A DNA stretch of 32,831 nucleotides from Gammaproteobacteria bacterium (lineage in GTDB: Bacteria > Pseudomonadota > Gammaproteobacteria > SZUA-140), in NCBI GenBank assembly GCA_003230085.1, contig QIGV01000198.1, positions 1-32,831 of the forward strand, in the 5' to 3' direction. Below are positions 1 to 8,549 of this stretch, piece by piece. The notes below the pieces were generated by a model. The model did not search any database. It had not been told where the DNA came from and saw only the letters and a program-made list of their open reading frames with translations. The stretch's first letter is position 1. Every line of letters begins with the position of its first letter. Position numbers and translations under genes: made by a program.

Positions 1-172
1 AATCTTCCCTATCGGTCTGCGACATCGTTGACTCAGGCAGGTCAACTGCAATTTCAGACTCCCGAGTAAAAGTGGTCGATACCATGAAAAAAATCAGCAG
101 CAAGAAAACCACATCGATCAGTGGCGTCAGGTTGACATCAGGTTCCTGATTCATCGACTGGCGGAATTTCAT
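1..172 (-). CDS. exbD: ExbD biopolymer transport protein (3' end off window)
   Basis: ExbD is the small single-span partner of ExbB in the proton-driven ExbBD motor that energises TonB-type outer-membrane transport. The 57 visible residues show the family pattern: a short cytoplasmic start, the segment VNLTPLIDVVFLLLIFF with the conserved membrane Asp of the proton path (LIDVVF), then a periplasmic stretch rich in Glu and Ser. The ATG overlaps the exbB stop by 4 nt (ATGA), so the two are translationally coupled. The gene runs off the left edge, so the C-terminal peptidoglycan-binding part is not seen. No TonB gene or TonB-dependent receptor lies in the window, so the partner system is unknown; a TolR role is less likely next to comEC. 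Confidence 0.93.
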   Translation of the reverse strand, partial: MKFRQSMNQEPDVNLTPLIDVVFLLLIFFMVSTTFTRESEIAVDLPESTMSQTDRED

Positions 173-804
173 ATGCTGGTTTTTCCGCTTCGATCCATTT
201 CTCGATCACCATGAATAACCGCCACGAGCTTCAGTGACTCCTGCTCCATATCGATCACCAACTGATCCACACGTCCACGAAAATAGCGATAGAACATGAG
301 GCTCGGAATCGCCACGGATAAACCTGTCGCTGTTGTCAGCAGTGCCTCCGATATCCCGCCAGCCAGTACACTTGGATTACCTACACCCACTGTCGTAATC
401 GCCGCAAAGACCTTGATCATACCAATAACCGTACCCAGCAAACCCAGCAATGGCGTAATCGAGGCAATGGTGCCCAGCGTATTCAGGTAGCGTTCCAATT
501 CCGAAACAACATGCCGACCGGTCTCCTCGATACTCTCCTTCATGATTTCTCTGTCATGATGAATATTGGTCAACCCCGCAGCCAGGATTCTACCTAATGG
601 TGAGTTACCGCGTAGGCTGGCGATCTGGGCAGCGTCCAGCTCATTATTCTTTGACCAGTGCCAAATTTTCCCCACTAACCCACCGGGACAAATTTTGTTG
701 CGCTGCAATGACCAAAACCGTTCAACAATAATTGCCAGGGCAACGATTGAGCAGAGCAGTATCGGCCACATTAGCCATCCGCCCGTTGTTAATAATTCAT
801 ACAC
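169..804 (-). CDS. exbB: ExbB/MotA-TolQ-ExbB family proton channel
   Basis: ExbB forms the pentameric inner-membrane proton channel that works with ExbD. The 211-residue protein has a membrane span near residues 10-28 (WLMWPILLCSIVALAIIVER), a long cytoplasmic helical region, and two further spans around 110-130 (ITPLLGLLGTVIGMIKVF) and 148-172. The glycine-rich LLGLLGTVIGMI segment is the family signature. Translation probably begins at GTG, preceded by AAAGGA about 11 nt upstream; no ATG suits the N-terminus. It overlaps exbD by 4 nt and follows comEC by about 80 nt on the same strand, so comEC-exbB-exbD may be one transcript. This order (comEC, exbB, exbD, then lipid A genes) is common in Gammaproteobacteria. 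Confidence 0.93.
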   Translation of the reverse strand: MYELLTTGGWLMWPILLCSIVALAIIVERFWSLQRNKICPGGLVGKIWHWSKNNELDAAQIASLRGNSPLGRILAAGLTNIHHDREIMKESIEETGRHVVSELERYLNTLGTIASITPLLGLLGTVIGMIKVFAAITTVGVGNPSVLAGGISEALLTTATGLSVAIPSLMFYRYFRGRVDQLVIDMEQESLKLVAVIHGDREMDRSGKTSI

Positions 805-886
805 GATTGAAGTGTCCTTTTATTAAATCATTCTGAATCCGCTGCTCATCATACTTTCTTTTTCATGGATCGGGAACCGCTCATTT

Positions 887-3199
887 CTATTGCCAGTGCC
901 AGTAACGGAGGTTTTCCTGACGATAGGATTTTGGCGCATCAAAACCACCCATACTATCGAGTTGTAAGCTGACTGCGCCATCGTGCGCCGTATTAAATTG
1001 CCTGGCACCGGCGTCCGCGTAGCGCAACGTAACCTCTGCTGCGGGCAATCCGAAACGGTTACGATAACCTGCCGGTATCAACGCATATTCAGGTCTCACA
1101 GCAGTCAGAAAACCGGTACTGGATGAAGTCTTGCTGCCATGGTGGGGCACGACCAGAAAACGTGCCCTAAGATCCTGCCCAAAATTCTCCACCAGGCGTC
1201 GTTCCGTACCTTTTTCTATATCCCCGGTGAGTAGTATGCGATTACCCGGCGGCCCAATTTGCAGGACACAGGAGGCATTATTTCCCGCAGACTCATCTCC
1301 CTCGACAGGATGAATAATACGGAATGCTATCCCGTTCCAGCGCCATTGCTGGCCGCTGCCACACTCATTCACTACTCCCCTGGGCACAGGTGTGTGCCTG
1401 TCTATTTTTTCTGGCACGCTGCTGATCACTAGGCCAATATCAATATTCTCAAACAGGGCTTCTGCCCCACCAATATGGTCACTATCCCCATGCCCGAGAA
1501 CCAGCAGGTCAATATAAGAAATACCATAATGACGAAAAAAGGGTAACAGTACCGCTGAGCCGGCATCAAAACGGCGACTGAAACGTGGCCCTGCATCATA
1601 GACCATCACATGATCACGTGTACGGACGACGGCCGCCAGTCCCTGACCGACATCCAGTAAGGTGAACCAGAGCTCCCCCTCTTTAGGACGAGGTGGCGTC
1701 AACATCAGCATGGGTAGCAACCAAAGAATACCGATCCAGCGGCCGGGAATTCCGCGTGGAGACAACAACAGTAGTGCGCCGATGCCAGCCGGGAAAAGCG
1801 TCCACGCCAGCGGCGCATGCTGGCGCCATAGTGCAATATCCTGCACGGCAAGCCAGTCCAGAGTTGGCAGCAGCAACTGATTCAAAATTATGGTGGCCAG
1901 ATTGAGCAACAATTGGCCCAGAGCTGGCAGAAATAACAGGCTCAAGGTCCCTGCCATCACCAGGGGTACGACAATCAAACTCACCAGTGGCACTGCAACA
2001 AAATTGGCAAGCGGAGACAACAGCGGCACTTGTTGAAAAAAAACCAGCAACAGTGGCGCCAAACCCAATGCCATCACCAGGTGTATTCTGCCCCAACGCA
2101 TCCACCCCCGCCATGCCAGGCGGTTACTCATGGTAAAAAGAATAACGGCCACAGCTGTGAATGACAGCCAGAAACCGGCTGACATGACCGCCAATGGGTC
2201 AAACATTAATACCAATAATAATGCGCTGGCCAGGATATCGCCGGAACGACGCTGACGTTGTAGTAACAGGCTAAGCATGACAACGACAACCATCACCAGT
2301 GCCCGCTGGGTAGGAATTGAAAAACCGGCCAGAGCAGCATAAACAGTAGCACCCAGCATGGCGGCCAACGCTGCCACCTTGGAAGATGGCCAATATAGTG
2401 GCAATGATCCCATGCGCGACCAAAGCCTGCTGGTGATCAGAAAACACATCCCTGCAACCAGGCCGATATGCAGGCCGGAAATAGCGACCAGATGGCTGGT
2501 ACCGGTCATGGTCAGCACTTTCCACTGATGGAGACTAATCTCCTTACGCACACCGATGGCAAGTGCAGTCACAATGCCACGACTTGCGTTGTCAGGCAAA
2601 GCAGCTGTGATGGATTTTAGAACATCCTGGCGCAGGGCATTCAGTGAAAAACGGGCATCGCCGCCAATCAAATGCTGGTTGGCGGGATCTTTGCGTACGT
2701 ATCCTGTCGCGCGCAAACGGTTCTGGTATAGCCATCCTTCGTAATCGAAACCGCCAGGGTTCATGAACCCATGTGGTTGCTTCAGGCGTATTTTCAATTG
2801 CCAGCGCTCACCGGCATTCAGCGCTGGCGCCCGCCCATACCAACTCAGGCGAACAAGACCTGGCGCCTGATGGGCCTTACCAAGGTATGTCATGCTGTCG
2901 ACCGCAAAACGGAAACGCACGCTTTTGCTAAATTTTTCGGGAATATCAGCGATTTGCCCCTGTACCACTAGATCCACTCCCTCATGCGCTGGATCAAGAG
3001 CAGTAGCCAGAATCATATTTGCGTGCCACAATGTCCAGAGAAATGCTGAGGCTACAATAATAACCACACGATACCCTGGTAAAACAAAAAACAGCGGCAC
3101 AAGAAGGGGTAATAACAGCGCCCAGAGGATATCCGGCAAGACTGTCAATTGCTGAAATAATATTACACCGCCAAGAAAAGCGAGTGATTCCTTTCGCAA
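887..3199 (-). CDS. comEC: ComEC/Rec2 DNA-uptake channel
   Basis: ComEC is the inner-membrane channel through which single-stranded DNA enters during natural transformation. The 770 residues give the full three-part architecture: N-terminal membrane region with a soluble DUF4131-type domain (about 1-190), the polytopic Competence domain (about 200-480, with the motif VAISGLHIGLVAG), and a C-terminal metallo-beta-lactamase-like domain (about 505-745) containing HGDSDHIGG and VPHHGSKTSSS, both expected metal-binding motifs. The only plausible start is TTG: an in-frame TGA lies just upstream, and GGAG sits 8 nt before the TTG. Length matches the family and no frame break is seen, so it should be functional. 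It is divergent from the DUF2062 gene across a 63-bp gap. Competence pilus genes are not in the window. Confidence 0.93.
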   Translation of the reverse strand: MRKESLAFLGGVILFQQLTVLPDILWALLLPLLVPLFFVLPGYRVVIIVASAFLWTLWHANMILATALDPAHEGVDLVVQGQIADIPEKFSKSVRFRFAVDSMTYLGKAHQAPGLVRLSWYGRAPALNAGERWQLKIRLKQPHGFMNPGGFDYEGWLYQNRLRATGYVRKDPANQHLIGGDARFSLNALRQDVLKSITAALPDNASRGIVTALAIGVRKEISLHQWKVLTMTGTSHLVAISGLHIGLVAGMCFLITSRLWSRMGSLPLYWPSSKVAALAAMLGATVYAALAGFSIPTQRALVMVVVVMLSLLLQRQRRSGDILASALLLVLMFDPLAVMSAGFWLSFTAVAVILFTMSNRLAWRGWMRWGRIHLVMALGLAPLLLVFFQQVPLLSPLANFVAVPLVSLIVVPLVMAGTLSLLFLPALGQLLLNLATIILNQLLLPTLDWLAVQDIALWRQHAPLAWTLFPAGIGALLLLSPRGIPGRWIGILWLLPMLMLTPPRPKEGELWFTLLDVGQGLAAVVRTRDHVMVYDAGPRFSRRFDAGSAVLLPFFRHYGISYIDLLVLGHGDSDHIGGAEALFENIDIGLVISSVPEKIDRHTPVPRGVVNECGSGQQWRWNGIAFRIIHPVEGDESAGNNASCVLQIGPPGNRILLTGDIEKGTERRLVENFGQDLRARFLVVPHHGSKTSSSTGFLTAVRPEYALIPAGYRNRFGLPAAEVTLRYADAGARQFNTAHDGAVSLQLDSMGGFDAPKSYRQENLRYWHWQ

Positions 3200-3262
3200 G
3201 CTTCAGACTCCATTCTGTAAGCGTATAAAAGACGGCGCTGGCTGTAAAATAAGACGATTACA

Positions 3263-3802
3263 ATGCCCAAGAAACTACTGAAACGATTCTTACCTGATCA
3301 TCGTGTCATCCGGGAGCACAAGCACCTGCGATGGTTCGGATCGCGCCTGCATGATCCCAATCTGTGGCACCTTAATCGAAAGTCAGTACCGGGCGCCTTT
3401 TCAGTGGGCCTGTTCATGGCATTTGTACCGGTACCCTTTCAAATGGTTCTAGCATCCGCCGCCGCCATCGTATTTCGCGTCAATCTCCCCGTATCCGCCG
3501 CCCTCGTGTGGATTACCAACCCTTTCACGATGGCGCCAATATTTTTTCTTGCGTATAAAACCGGCTCACTGATTCTAAACGAACCACCGCTCGATATCAG
3601 CTTTGAATTAACACTGGAGTGGATGACGACCCAGCTGGGTGATATCTGGCAGCCCTTTCTACTGGGTTGCCTACTGTTTGGAACCCTGAGCGCCTTGATA
3701 GGCAATCTCGTAGTGCGCAGCTTCTGGCGCTTGCAAGTCAGAAAAAACTGGAAGCTCAGACGAGAGAAAAGAAGGATAAAAAAGAAGCTGAAAAGCAGTT
3801 GA
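3263..3802 (+). CDS. DUF2062 small membrane protein
   Basis: A 179-residue protein of the DUF2062 family, whose function is not established. The N-terminus is basic and soluble (residues 1-45), followed by hydrophobic segments around 48-75 (FSVGLFMAFVPVPFQMVL) and 80-105 (VSAALVWITNPFTMAPIFF), a third span near 130-155, and a strongly basic tail ending in Lys/Arg repeats. The N-P-F-T-M-A-P motif in the second hydrophobic stretch is typical of the family. The gene is divergent from comEC and convergent with lolD, whose stop lies only 9 nt away. This placement between comEC and lolCD recurs in gammaproteobacterial genomes. The ribosome-binding site is weak (AAGACG). Confidence 0.85.
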   Translation: MPKKLLKRFLPDHRVIREHKHLRWFGSRLHDPNLWHLNRKSVPGAFSVGLFMAFVPVPFQMVLASAAAIVFRVNLPVSAALVWITNPFTMAPIFFLAYKTGSLILNEPPLDISFELTLEWMTTQLGDIWQPFLLGCLLFGTLSALIGNLVVRSFWRLQVRKNWKLRREKRRIKKKLKSS

Positions 3803-3811
3803 TAAGAATGA

Positions 3812-4498
3812 TCAGCACTCTGCCCTCAGTATCCCTGCTTCCAGCATCAGCACCCGGTCCATTTGTTTGGCTAACCCGATTTCATGGGTCACCACCAACA
3901 AACTTAAGTTATTTTTATCATTAAGTTCAAGCATTAAGTCATAGACTTTATTAGCATTTTCCTTGTCTAAATTCCCGGTTGGCTCATCTGCCAATACACA
4001 CTGCGGATCCGTCACCAGCGCCCGAGCAACTGCTGCACGCTGACGCTCACCACCAGACAACTCACCAGGCTTATGGGTAATCCGGTTACCTAACCCAACC
4101 TGCTCCAGCAGACTAATAGACTTGAGCCGAGCACTAGCAGGAGAATCTCCACGGATCAGCAAGGGCATGGCAACATTTTCAAGCGCCGTAAATTCAGGCA
4201 GTAGATGATGAAATTGGTAAACAAAGCCGAGCATGTGGTTGCGCAAGCGGCCACGCGCTGCAACATTCAGTGAAGTCATTTTCTGACCACCAATCCAGGC
4301 CTCACCCTTGCTTGGCGTATCAAGACCGCCAAGCAGATGAAGCAAGGTACTTTTACCCGCCCCGGAACTTCCCATGATCGCGAGTCGCTCACCCCGCTTT
4401 ACCGTCAGGTTGATATCGTCTAGAACATCAACTGTGTTACCGCCCTCTGTGTAGGATTTTCCCATATTTCGGCATTGCAGGATAACATCGTCACTCAT
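3812..4498 (-). CDS. lolD: LolD lipoprotein-releasing ABC ATPase
   Basis: LolD is the ATPase of the LolCDE complex, which extracts outer-membrane lipoproteins from the inner membrane and hands them to LolA. The 228-residue product contains Walker [10 protein letters not shown], the signature LSGGERQR and Walker [11 protein letters not shown], followed by a switch histidine (VVTHE). I start it at ATG 4498 (MSDDVILQ), which overlaps the lolC stop by 8 nt; the reading frame is open further upstream, but that part lies inside lolC and does not resemble the family. Order lolC then lolD on the minus strand indicates one operon. No separate lolE follows, because the DUF2062 gene runs convergently straight after; LolC may form a homodimer (LolF-like) or lolE lies elsewhere. 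Confidence 0.95.
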   Translation of the reverse strand: MSDDVILQCRNMGKSYTEGGNTVDVLDDINLTVKRGERLAIMGSSGAGKSTLLHLLGGLDTPSKGEAWIGGQKMTSLNVAARGRLRNHMLGFVYQFHHLLPEFTALENVAMPLLIRGDSPASARLKSISLLEQVGLGNRITHKPGELSGGERQRAAVARALVTDPQCVLADEPTGNLDKENANKVYDLMLELNDKNNLSLLVVTHEIGLAKQMDRVLMLEAGILRAEC

Positions 4499-5738
4499 AG
4501 CGCAAGGCCTCGGCTGGCTGAGTACGTGAAGCCTTCCAGGCGGGATAGAGTGTAGCCAACAAACACAATGCCAAGGCAATAGCACCGATATTGAATACAT
4601 CTCTCAGACGCATATCTGATGGTAACTCTGAAATATAGTAGACGTCCGGCGCGAGGAATTTAGTATTAAACAAATTCTCAATAGCCGGTATCACGGTATC
4701 AATATTTTGCGCCAGGGATACGCCACCAATCATACCCAGCAAAACGCCCACCACACCGATGACACCACCCTGAATAATAAATATCATCATGATACTGCTG
4801 GGACTGGACCCCAGGGTTTGCAGTATGGCGATATCGGCGTGTTTATCCGTCACCATCATAACCAGTGTTGAAACCAGGTTGAAGGCTGCAACCGCGACGA
4901 TCAGCAACAGGATTACAAACATGACCGTCTTCTCCATTTTAACAGCTCGGAAAAAATTGACATGCTGTTGGGTCCAGTCTCTCACCCGATAGCCCGCAGG
5001 CAAATCCTGTACGAGCTGGCGTGACAGACGAGGCGCATTGAACATGTCATCCAGCCTGAGTCGGACGCCTGTAACGGCATCTTTCATACGGAACAATTTG
5101 GCAGCGTCATCCAGATGGATTAATGCAAATGCACTGTCGTATTCATACATACCTATTTCAAAAATACCTGTTACGGTAAACCGCTTCAGGCGTGGCAATA
5201 CACCAATCGGCGTCACATTTGCCTGCGGCGTAATCAGGGTCACCTTGTCCCCTATACCGACCCCTAGAGCAAAGGCCAGATCTTTACCCAGAACAATACC
5301 AAACTGGCCAGCCTTAAGGTTGCTGAGTTGCCCTGCCAACATTTTCTGATTCAGAGTCGATACCTGGCCTTCAAAATTAGGCAACACACCCCGGATCACT
5401 GTGCCAGCCACTCTGGATCCTCTGCTGAGCATCCCCTCGGCATGGATATAAGGTGCGGCCCCAACAACTCCATTTTTATCTCCCAACGCCTCGATTACTG
5501 CTTGCCAATCCGACACAGCGCCCTGGCTCCCCAGTACTGTCACATGGGAAACGACTCCCAGGATACGTTCACGCAATTCCTTCTCAAACCCGTTCATGAC
5601 AGAGATCACGGTAATCAGGGCCGTTACCCCCAGCGCGATGCCAAGCATTGAAATCAGAGAGATAAAAGAGATGAAATGATTGCGCCGTTTTGCACGCGTA
5701 TAACGGAAACCGATATATAATTCTAGTGGCCTAAACAT
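4491..5738 (-). CDS. lolC: LolC/LolE-family lipoprotein-releasing permease
   Basis: This is the membrane subunit of the lipoprotein-release ABC transporter. The 415-residue protein has the FtsX/MacB layout: span 1 around residues 23-47 ([23 protein letters not shown]), a large periplasmic domain (about 50-265), and three spans near 272-295, 318-350 and 378-400. The start [26 protein letters not shown] is the usual LolC/E N-terminus, and the C-terminus ends with the family-typical P-A-E-A-L-R-Y-E. It is followed by lolD with an 8-nt overlap. Only one LolC/E-type gene is present here, so the distinction between LolC, LolE and the merged LolF type cannot be made from this window. Confidence 0.92.
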   Translation of the reverse strand: MFRPLELYIGFRYTRAKRRNHFISFISLISMLGIALGVTALITVISVMNGFEKELRERILGVVSHVTVLGSQGAVSDWQAVIEALGDKNGVVGAAPYIHAEGMLSRGSRVAGTVIRGVLPNFEGQVSTLNQKMLAGQLSNLKAGQFGIVLGKDLAFALGVGIGDKVTLITPQANVTPIGVLPRLKRFTVTGIFEIGMYEYDSAFALIHLDDAAKLFRMKDAVTGVRLRLDDMFNAPRLSRQLVQDLPAGYRVRDWTQQHVNFFRAVKMEKTVMFVILLLIVAVAAFNLVSTLVMMVTDKHADIAILQTLGSSPSSIMMIFIIQGGVIGVVGVLLGMIGGVSLAQNIDTVIPAIENLFNTKFLAPDVYYISELPSDMRLRDVFNIGAIALALCLLATLYPAWKASRTQPAEALRYE

Positions 5739-5862
5739 AGGGCTGCATTAAAACATAAATTTATCTGAAATGCAGAAAAGGAAAATAGAGCAGTTTTACT
5801 GCCCCATGAATCTCAGAGGGTACAATTTTCCGCTGCTTGCAGCGAATGACTTGCTGCCATAT

Positions 5863-5912
5863 CTATCGCGGCTCACTTGTACCCGGAGGGTGAAAGCCGC
5901 TCCTACAAGATA
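5863..5912. repeat. REP-like hairpin (GTAGGAGCGGCTT type)
   Basis: On the minus strand this reads TTGTAGGAGCGGCTT, then a short insert, then AGCCGCGAT. The arms GCGGCT and AGCCGC sit at 5868-5873 and 5895-5900. Short dispersed palindromes of this type are common in intergenic DNA of Gammaproteobacteria. Unusually, the loop is about 21 nt and contains its own small palindrome (ACCC-TCC-GGGT). It lies in the 289-bp gap between the lolC start and the 3' end of the J-domain gene. A second partial arm (GGAGCGGCTTGG) lies at about 5985-5997. No gene is seen in the gap. Confidence 0.6.
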
Positions 5913-6027
5913 ATACCCCGCCAGCTTGCTGCAGTGTGGTTTATTTTTGGCAAGCCGTACCCGACTTGGGCACTATTCAGTCAAAGCTGGAGCGGCTTGG
6001 CACCAGTTCCCATGCGCTTATAAAAAA

Positions 6028-6795
6028 TTATGCCTTTTCCGACACAAATCCGCCGCGTGGCTTGTGAAAACACAGTGACAGGAATTCCAGGCCAATAGTG
6101 AAACCACACTGCTTTTCATCTACGTTACAGTTCACCACACGGCAGACACTGCCGATGAATTCACTGCTGATTTTGATGATCTGATTAATTTCAAGGGATA
6201 CTGATAAAACAACTTGCATGCCGTTCGGCGTCAAATCACGAACCACGGCAGGATAGCCACGCTCTTGCGGCCAATGTACGAATACCTCGACTTTGGCCTC
6301 GATGGTCTGGCGTTCAAAAGCACGCTGATCAGGAGAACCCTCACCGGTTGGAGGTGGTAATTGCAGTGGACTATGACAGCGATTACAAGATGACATTTCG
6401 TTGCTACGAGCCCCACAAAACAGGCAGCTTTTCAATAGCTCGGTTTGATATGACCCCGTGCCTCGCCCACCCGTATTATTGGGCGTTGACCATGGATTAG
6501 ACTCTCTCAGCGTGGGATCTGCCTGCGCTTGCTGTCGACTCCGGGAACGTCCCTTTTCTTCTCGTGGACCTGCCGGGTTGAGCTTGCACCTGGCATCATA
6601 GGCAGCCCGCTTAGAGGCGTCGGTCAAAACGGCGAGCGCCTCATTCAGCAGTGCCGCATTCCAGTCATCGCCACCCAGGTCCGGATGACAGCGCAGCTTT
6701 TGCATCAAGGTACGATAACTGGTCTTGATGATCTCGGTGGGCGCATCCGGCTGTACATGCAGGATGCGGTAATAATTACGGCGATTTTTAGGCAT
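6028..6795 (-). CDS. J-domain / zinc-ribbon / PilZ fusion protein
   Basis: A 255-residue cytoplasmic protein with three recognisable parts. Residues about 5-68 form a DnaJ J-domain with the diagnostic HPD (CHPDLGGDDW) and the ending KRAAYDARC, which would let it stimulate an Hsp70. Residues about 120-145 hold two CxxC pairs (CLFC and CNRC), a probable zinc ribbon. Residues about 160-245 look like a PilZ domain, with RDLTPNGMQV matching the D/NxSxxG region; the usual upstream RxxxR c-di-GMP motif is not clear. There is no glycine/phenylalanine linker or C-terminal DnaJ domain, so it is not DnaJ itself. It is monocistronic. A role linking c-di-GMP or envelope state to chaperone activity is inference only. 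Confidence 0.75.
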   Translation of the reverse strand: MPKNRRNYYRILHVQPDAPTEIIKTSYRTLMQKLRCHPDLGGDDWNAALLNEALAVLTDASKRAAYDARCKLNPAGPREEKGRSRSRQQAQADPTLRESNPWSTPNNTGGRGTGSYQTELLKSCLFCGARSNEMSSCNRCHSPLQLPPPTGEGSPDQRAFERQTIEAKVEVFVHWPQERGYPAVVRDLTPNGMQVVLSVSLEINQIIKISSEFIGSVCRVVNCNVDEKQCGFTIGLEFLSLCFHKPRGGFVSEKA

Positions 6796-6884
6796 GGAGA
6801 TCCCGGGTTTATGCTCTAAACCTGTTATCGGCCGTGTCGATCAGTCATTGAGTATTGGAGATCAGCTACAGCACGGTAGATTAA

Positions 6885-7622
6885 CTAAAAATCATACACA
6901 ACCGTAACAGCGGATTTAATGTCGGTTTTATCGGTATCCGGTGGGACATCAGTATTGTTGATGATGGAAAGCGCCATCTTGACGGCAAGATGCCCAATAA
7001 TTTTCACCTTGAGTTCACTGAGTAAGTTGGTCACCGTATTGTCACTACCAATATCAATATAGATTTCCTGACTGAAATCACTGGTATCGCTAATCTTCCA
7101 TTTGAAATCACCAGCCAGGCGGGCAATGCCTTCCGAGCTGTCAGAAACTTCGTCAAATGCTGTCTTTCTAACACCCGCACCAACCTCCAGATTCAAGGTA
7201 TAATCGTCATGCTTAAGTATCAGCTGCCCGTAACCGGCCACACCAGTAACCCGGCTGTCATAACCGGCAAAATCATCTCTTTCATAACGCAATAGTCCAA
7301 ACAGATAATCACGATCAGATAACTTATACTTTGAGTTCCCCTGTAAAGTAAAAGCCTTGGCGGTGGTATCGCCGTCACTCTCGTTTCTCAAACCGTTGAA
7401 ACGTCCCTCGTGATTCCACTTGGGACGGTCATTGATCACCTTTGCTCTAAGCAGGATGCTCTCCACATCGGTATTACCAGACGCCTTGATATACCCGAAC
7501 TCTACCTCACCATTCCAGGTTACATCCCCCTGTTCTTGTTTATCGTCAATCGCAAACGCACTCCCTGGTGCAAGCAGTATCAGAAATAAAATCAGGTTTT
7601 TCTTGTTATTAATTGATCGCAT
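6885..7622 (-). CDS. DUF481 (YdiY-like) outer-membrane beta-barrel
   Basis: A secreted protein of the DUF481 family, predicted as a small outer-membrane beta-barrel of unknown cargo. It has a basic start, a hydrophobic core (NLILFLILLAPGSAFA) and a cleavage site after A-F-A. The mature part alternates polar and hydrophobic residues as in barrel strands, contains the family phrase GYIKASGNTDVES, and ends with VVYDF, a terminal aromatic residue as expected for BAM-inserted barrels. I choose ATG 7622; an in-frame TTG at 7628 has better spacing to the upstream GAGG and would add two residues. Family members in Gammaproteobacteria are about 250 residues, so it is complete. It lies downstream of the DUF1249 gene on the same strand, separated by about 130 bp. 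Confidence 0.82.
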   Translation of the reverse strand: MRSINNKKNLILFLILLAPGSAFAIDDKQEQGDVTWNGEVEFGYIKASGNTDVESILLRAKVINDRPKWNHEGRFNGLRNESDGDTTAKAFTLQGNSKYKLSDRDYLFGLLRYERDDFAGYDSRVTGVAGYGQLILKHDDYTLNLEVGAGVRKTAFDEVSDSSEGIARLAGDFKWKISDTSDFSQEIYIDIGSDNTVTNLLSELKVKIIGHLAVKMALSIINNTDVPPDTDKTDIKSAVTVVYDF

Positions 7623-7752
7623 ATTCAATAGTTCCTCAATTCAGAAAGTTAATATTTTTCAGATGTCACACGGAAATAATGCTTGTGCTCAGCAAGGCTG
7701 CAAGCTTATTCATACCAAGCTAATCAAGTCAAATGCAGGGATTCACAGGTAT

Positions 7753-8217
7753 TCAGGAGTTGATATTTTTGACGTCCACAGCAGGAGAAATTTTTTCAAA
7801 CTGAACCCCATAGCGAACACAAAACTCCAACCATTCTTTTAGAAACAGGTTGACCTGCTTCTTCTCAAAAGTCTGGTACATTTTTTTATTAGGGTAACTA
7901 TAAACAGGCAACAGTTTTTTATGATGTTGATAGCTGGTCACTTCCGCTACTCTTGCATCATGATAGACACGCAATCTCAGCTCCATATCAGCAACAACAT
8001 TATTTTCAAAACTGAGATAATGTGTAACAGCCAGCATTGAGGTATATTTGCACTGCTCCAGCACATCAATAAATAGTACCGGCCTCCCATTGAACTCAGA
8101 AAATACCGTCCCGCTTATTGCCTTCATGTCAGGCAATAATTGCAAGAGATAACAGTAATTACCCTCATACACTTGCATCATGTTGTACAGGCAAGGCCTG
8201 GTTCTGACAGTTAGCAT
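7753..8217 (-). CDS. DUF1249 (YqiB-type) protein
   Basis: A soluble protein of about 154 residues resembling the YqiB/DUF1249 family, found next to cpdA or parE in many Gammaproteobacteria; its biochemical role is unknown. The recognisable stretch is LRVYHDARVAEVTSYQ, then YPNKKMYQTFEKKQVNLFLKEW, where conserved Y-H-D-A, Y-P-N-K-K and the Q-x-N-x-F-L-x-x-W-L pattern are visible. The chosen ATG at 8217 is preceded by GGTGA; a TTG directly before it is also possible, and an in-frame TAG upstream limits extension. The N-terminus is shorter than usual for the family by about 30 residues, so an unusual start or slight truncation is possible. Base composition is more AT-rich than its neighbours. 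Confidence 0.75.
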   Translation of the reverse strand: MLTVRTRPCLYNMMQVYEGNYCYLLQLLPDMKAISGTVFSEFNGRPVLFIDVLEQCKYTSMLAVTHYLSFENNVVADMELRLRVYHDARVAEVTSYQHHKKLLPVYSYPNKKMYQTFEKKQVNLFLKEWLEFCVRYGVQFEKISPAVDVKNINS

Positions 8218-8220
8218 CAA

Positions 8221-8549
8221 ATCACCATTCGTCTCACATTTGAAATACGGTATCGTATGAGCTTCCTAATATTATATCAGCTCCCTCTACAAATCTGGCC
8301 AGGATTTTGGAAATTACTTTGCACCACGGCATGAGCAACAATTTTTCTTGACAAAACGGTTTGTGCTTGAATTTTAAATGTAGCCTGAAAATGAATATTT
8401 CATCCCTTTCTCTTGAATATAAGAGCGGATTCAATTATAACTAGCGTCGCTGCAAACCAGACTCTCTTGATTTTCTTATCAGGGCACCGGTTGTTTACAC
8501 GCTGAATTGTCGCGCAACTACAGACCACCAAAAACTAAAGGCTTCTCCG
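8221..8549. other. 329-bp intergenic region upstream of mscS-like gene
   Basis: AT-rich, no convincing gene on either strand. It holds a consensus -35 hexamer TTGACA at 8348-8353, followed at 17-18 nt by only a weak AT-rich -10 candidate (ATTTTA/TTTTAA near 8371-8377) on the plus strand. If used, this would give the channel gene a long leader of about 165 nt. A 66-codon minus-strand reading frame at 8234-8434 has no ribosome-binding site or family resemblance and is left out. Confidence 0.4.

Noticed and set aside
4499-4600. Longer LolD starting at 4600
   Set aside because: The extra 34 residues lie inside lolC and do not resemble LolD; ATG 4498 gives the family N-terminus.
8234-8434. 66-residue minus-strand reading frame upstream of the MscS gene
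   Set aside because: No ribosome site, odd composition, no family resemblance; it occupies a promoter region.
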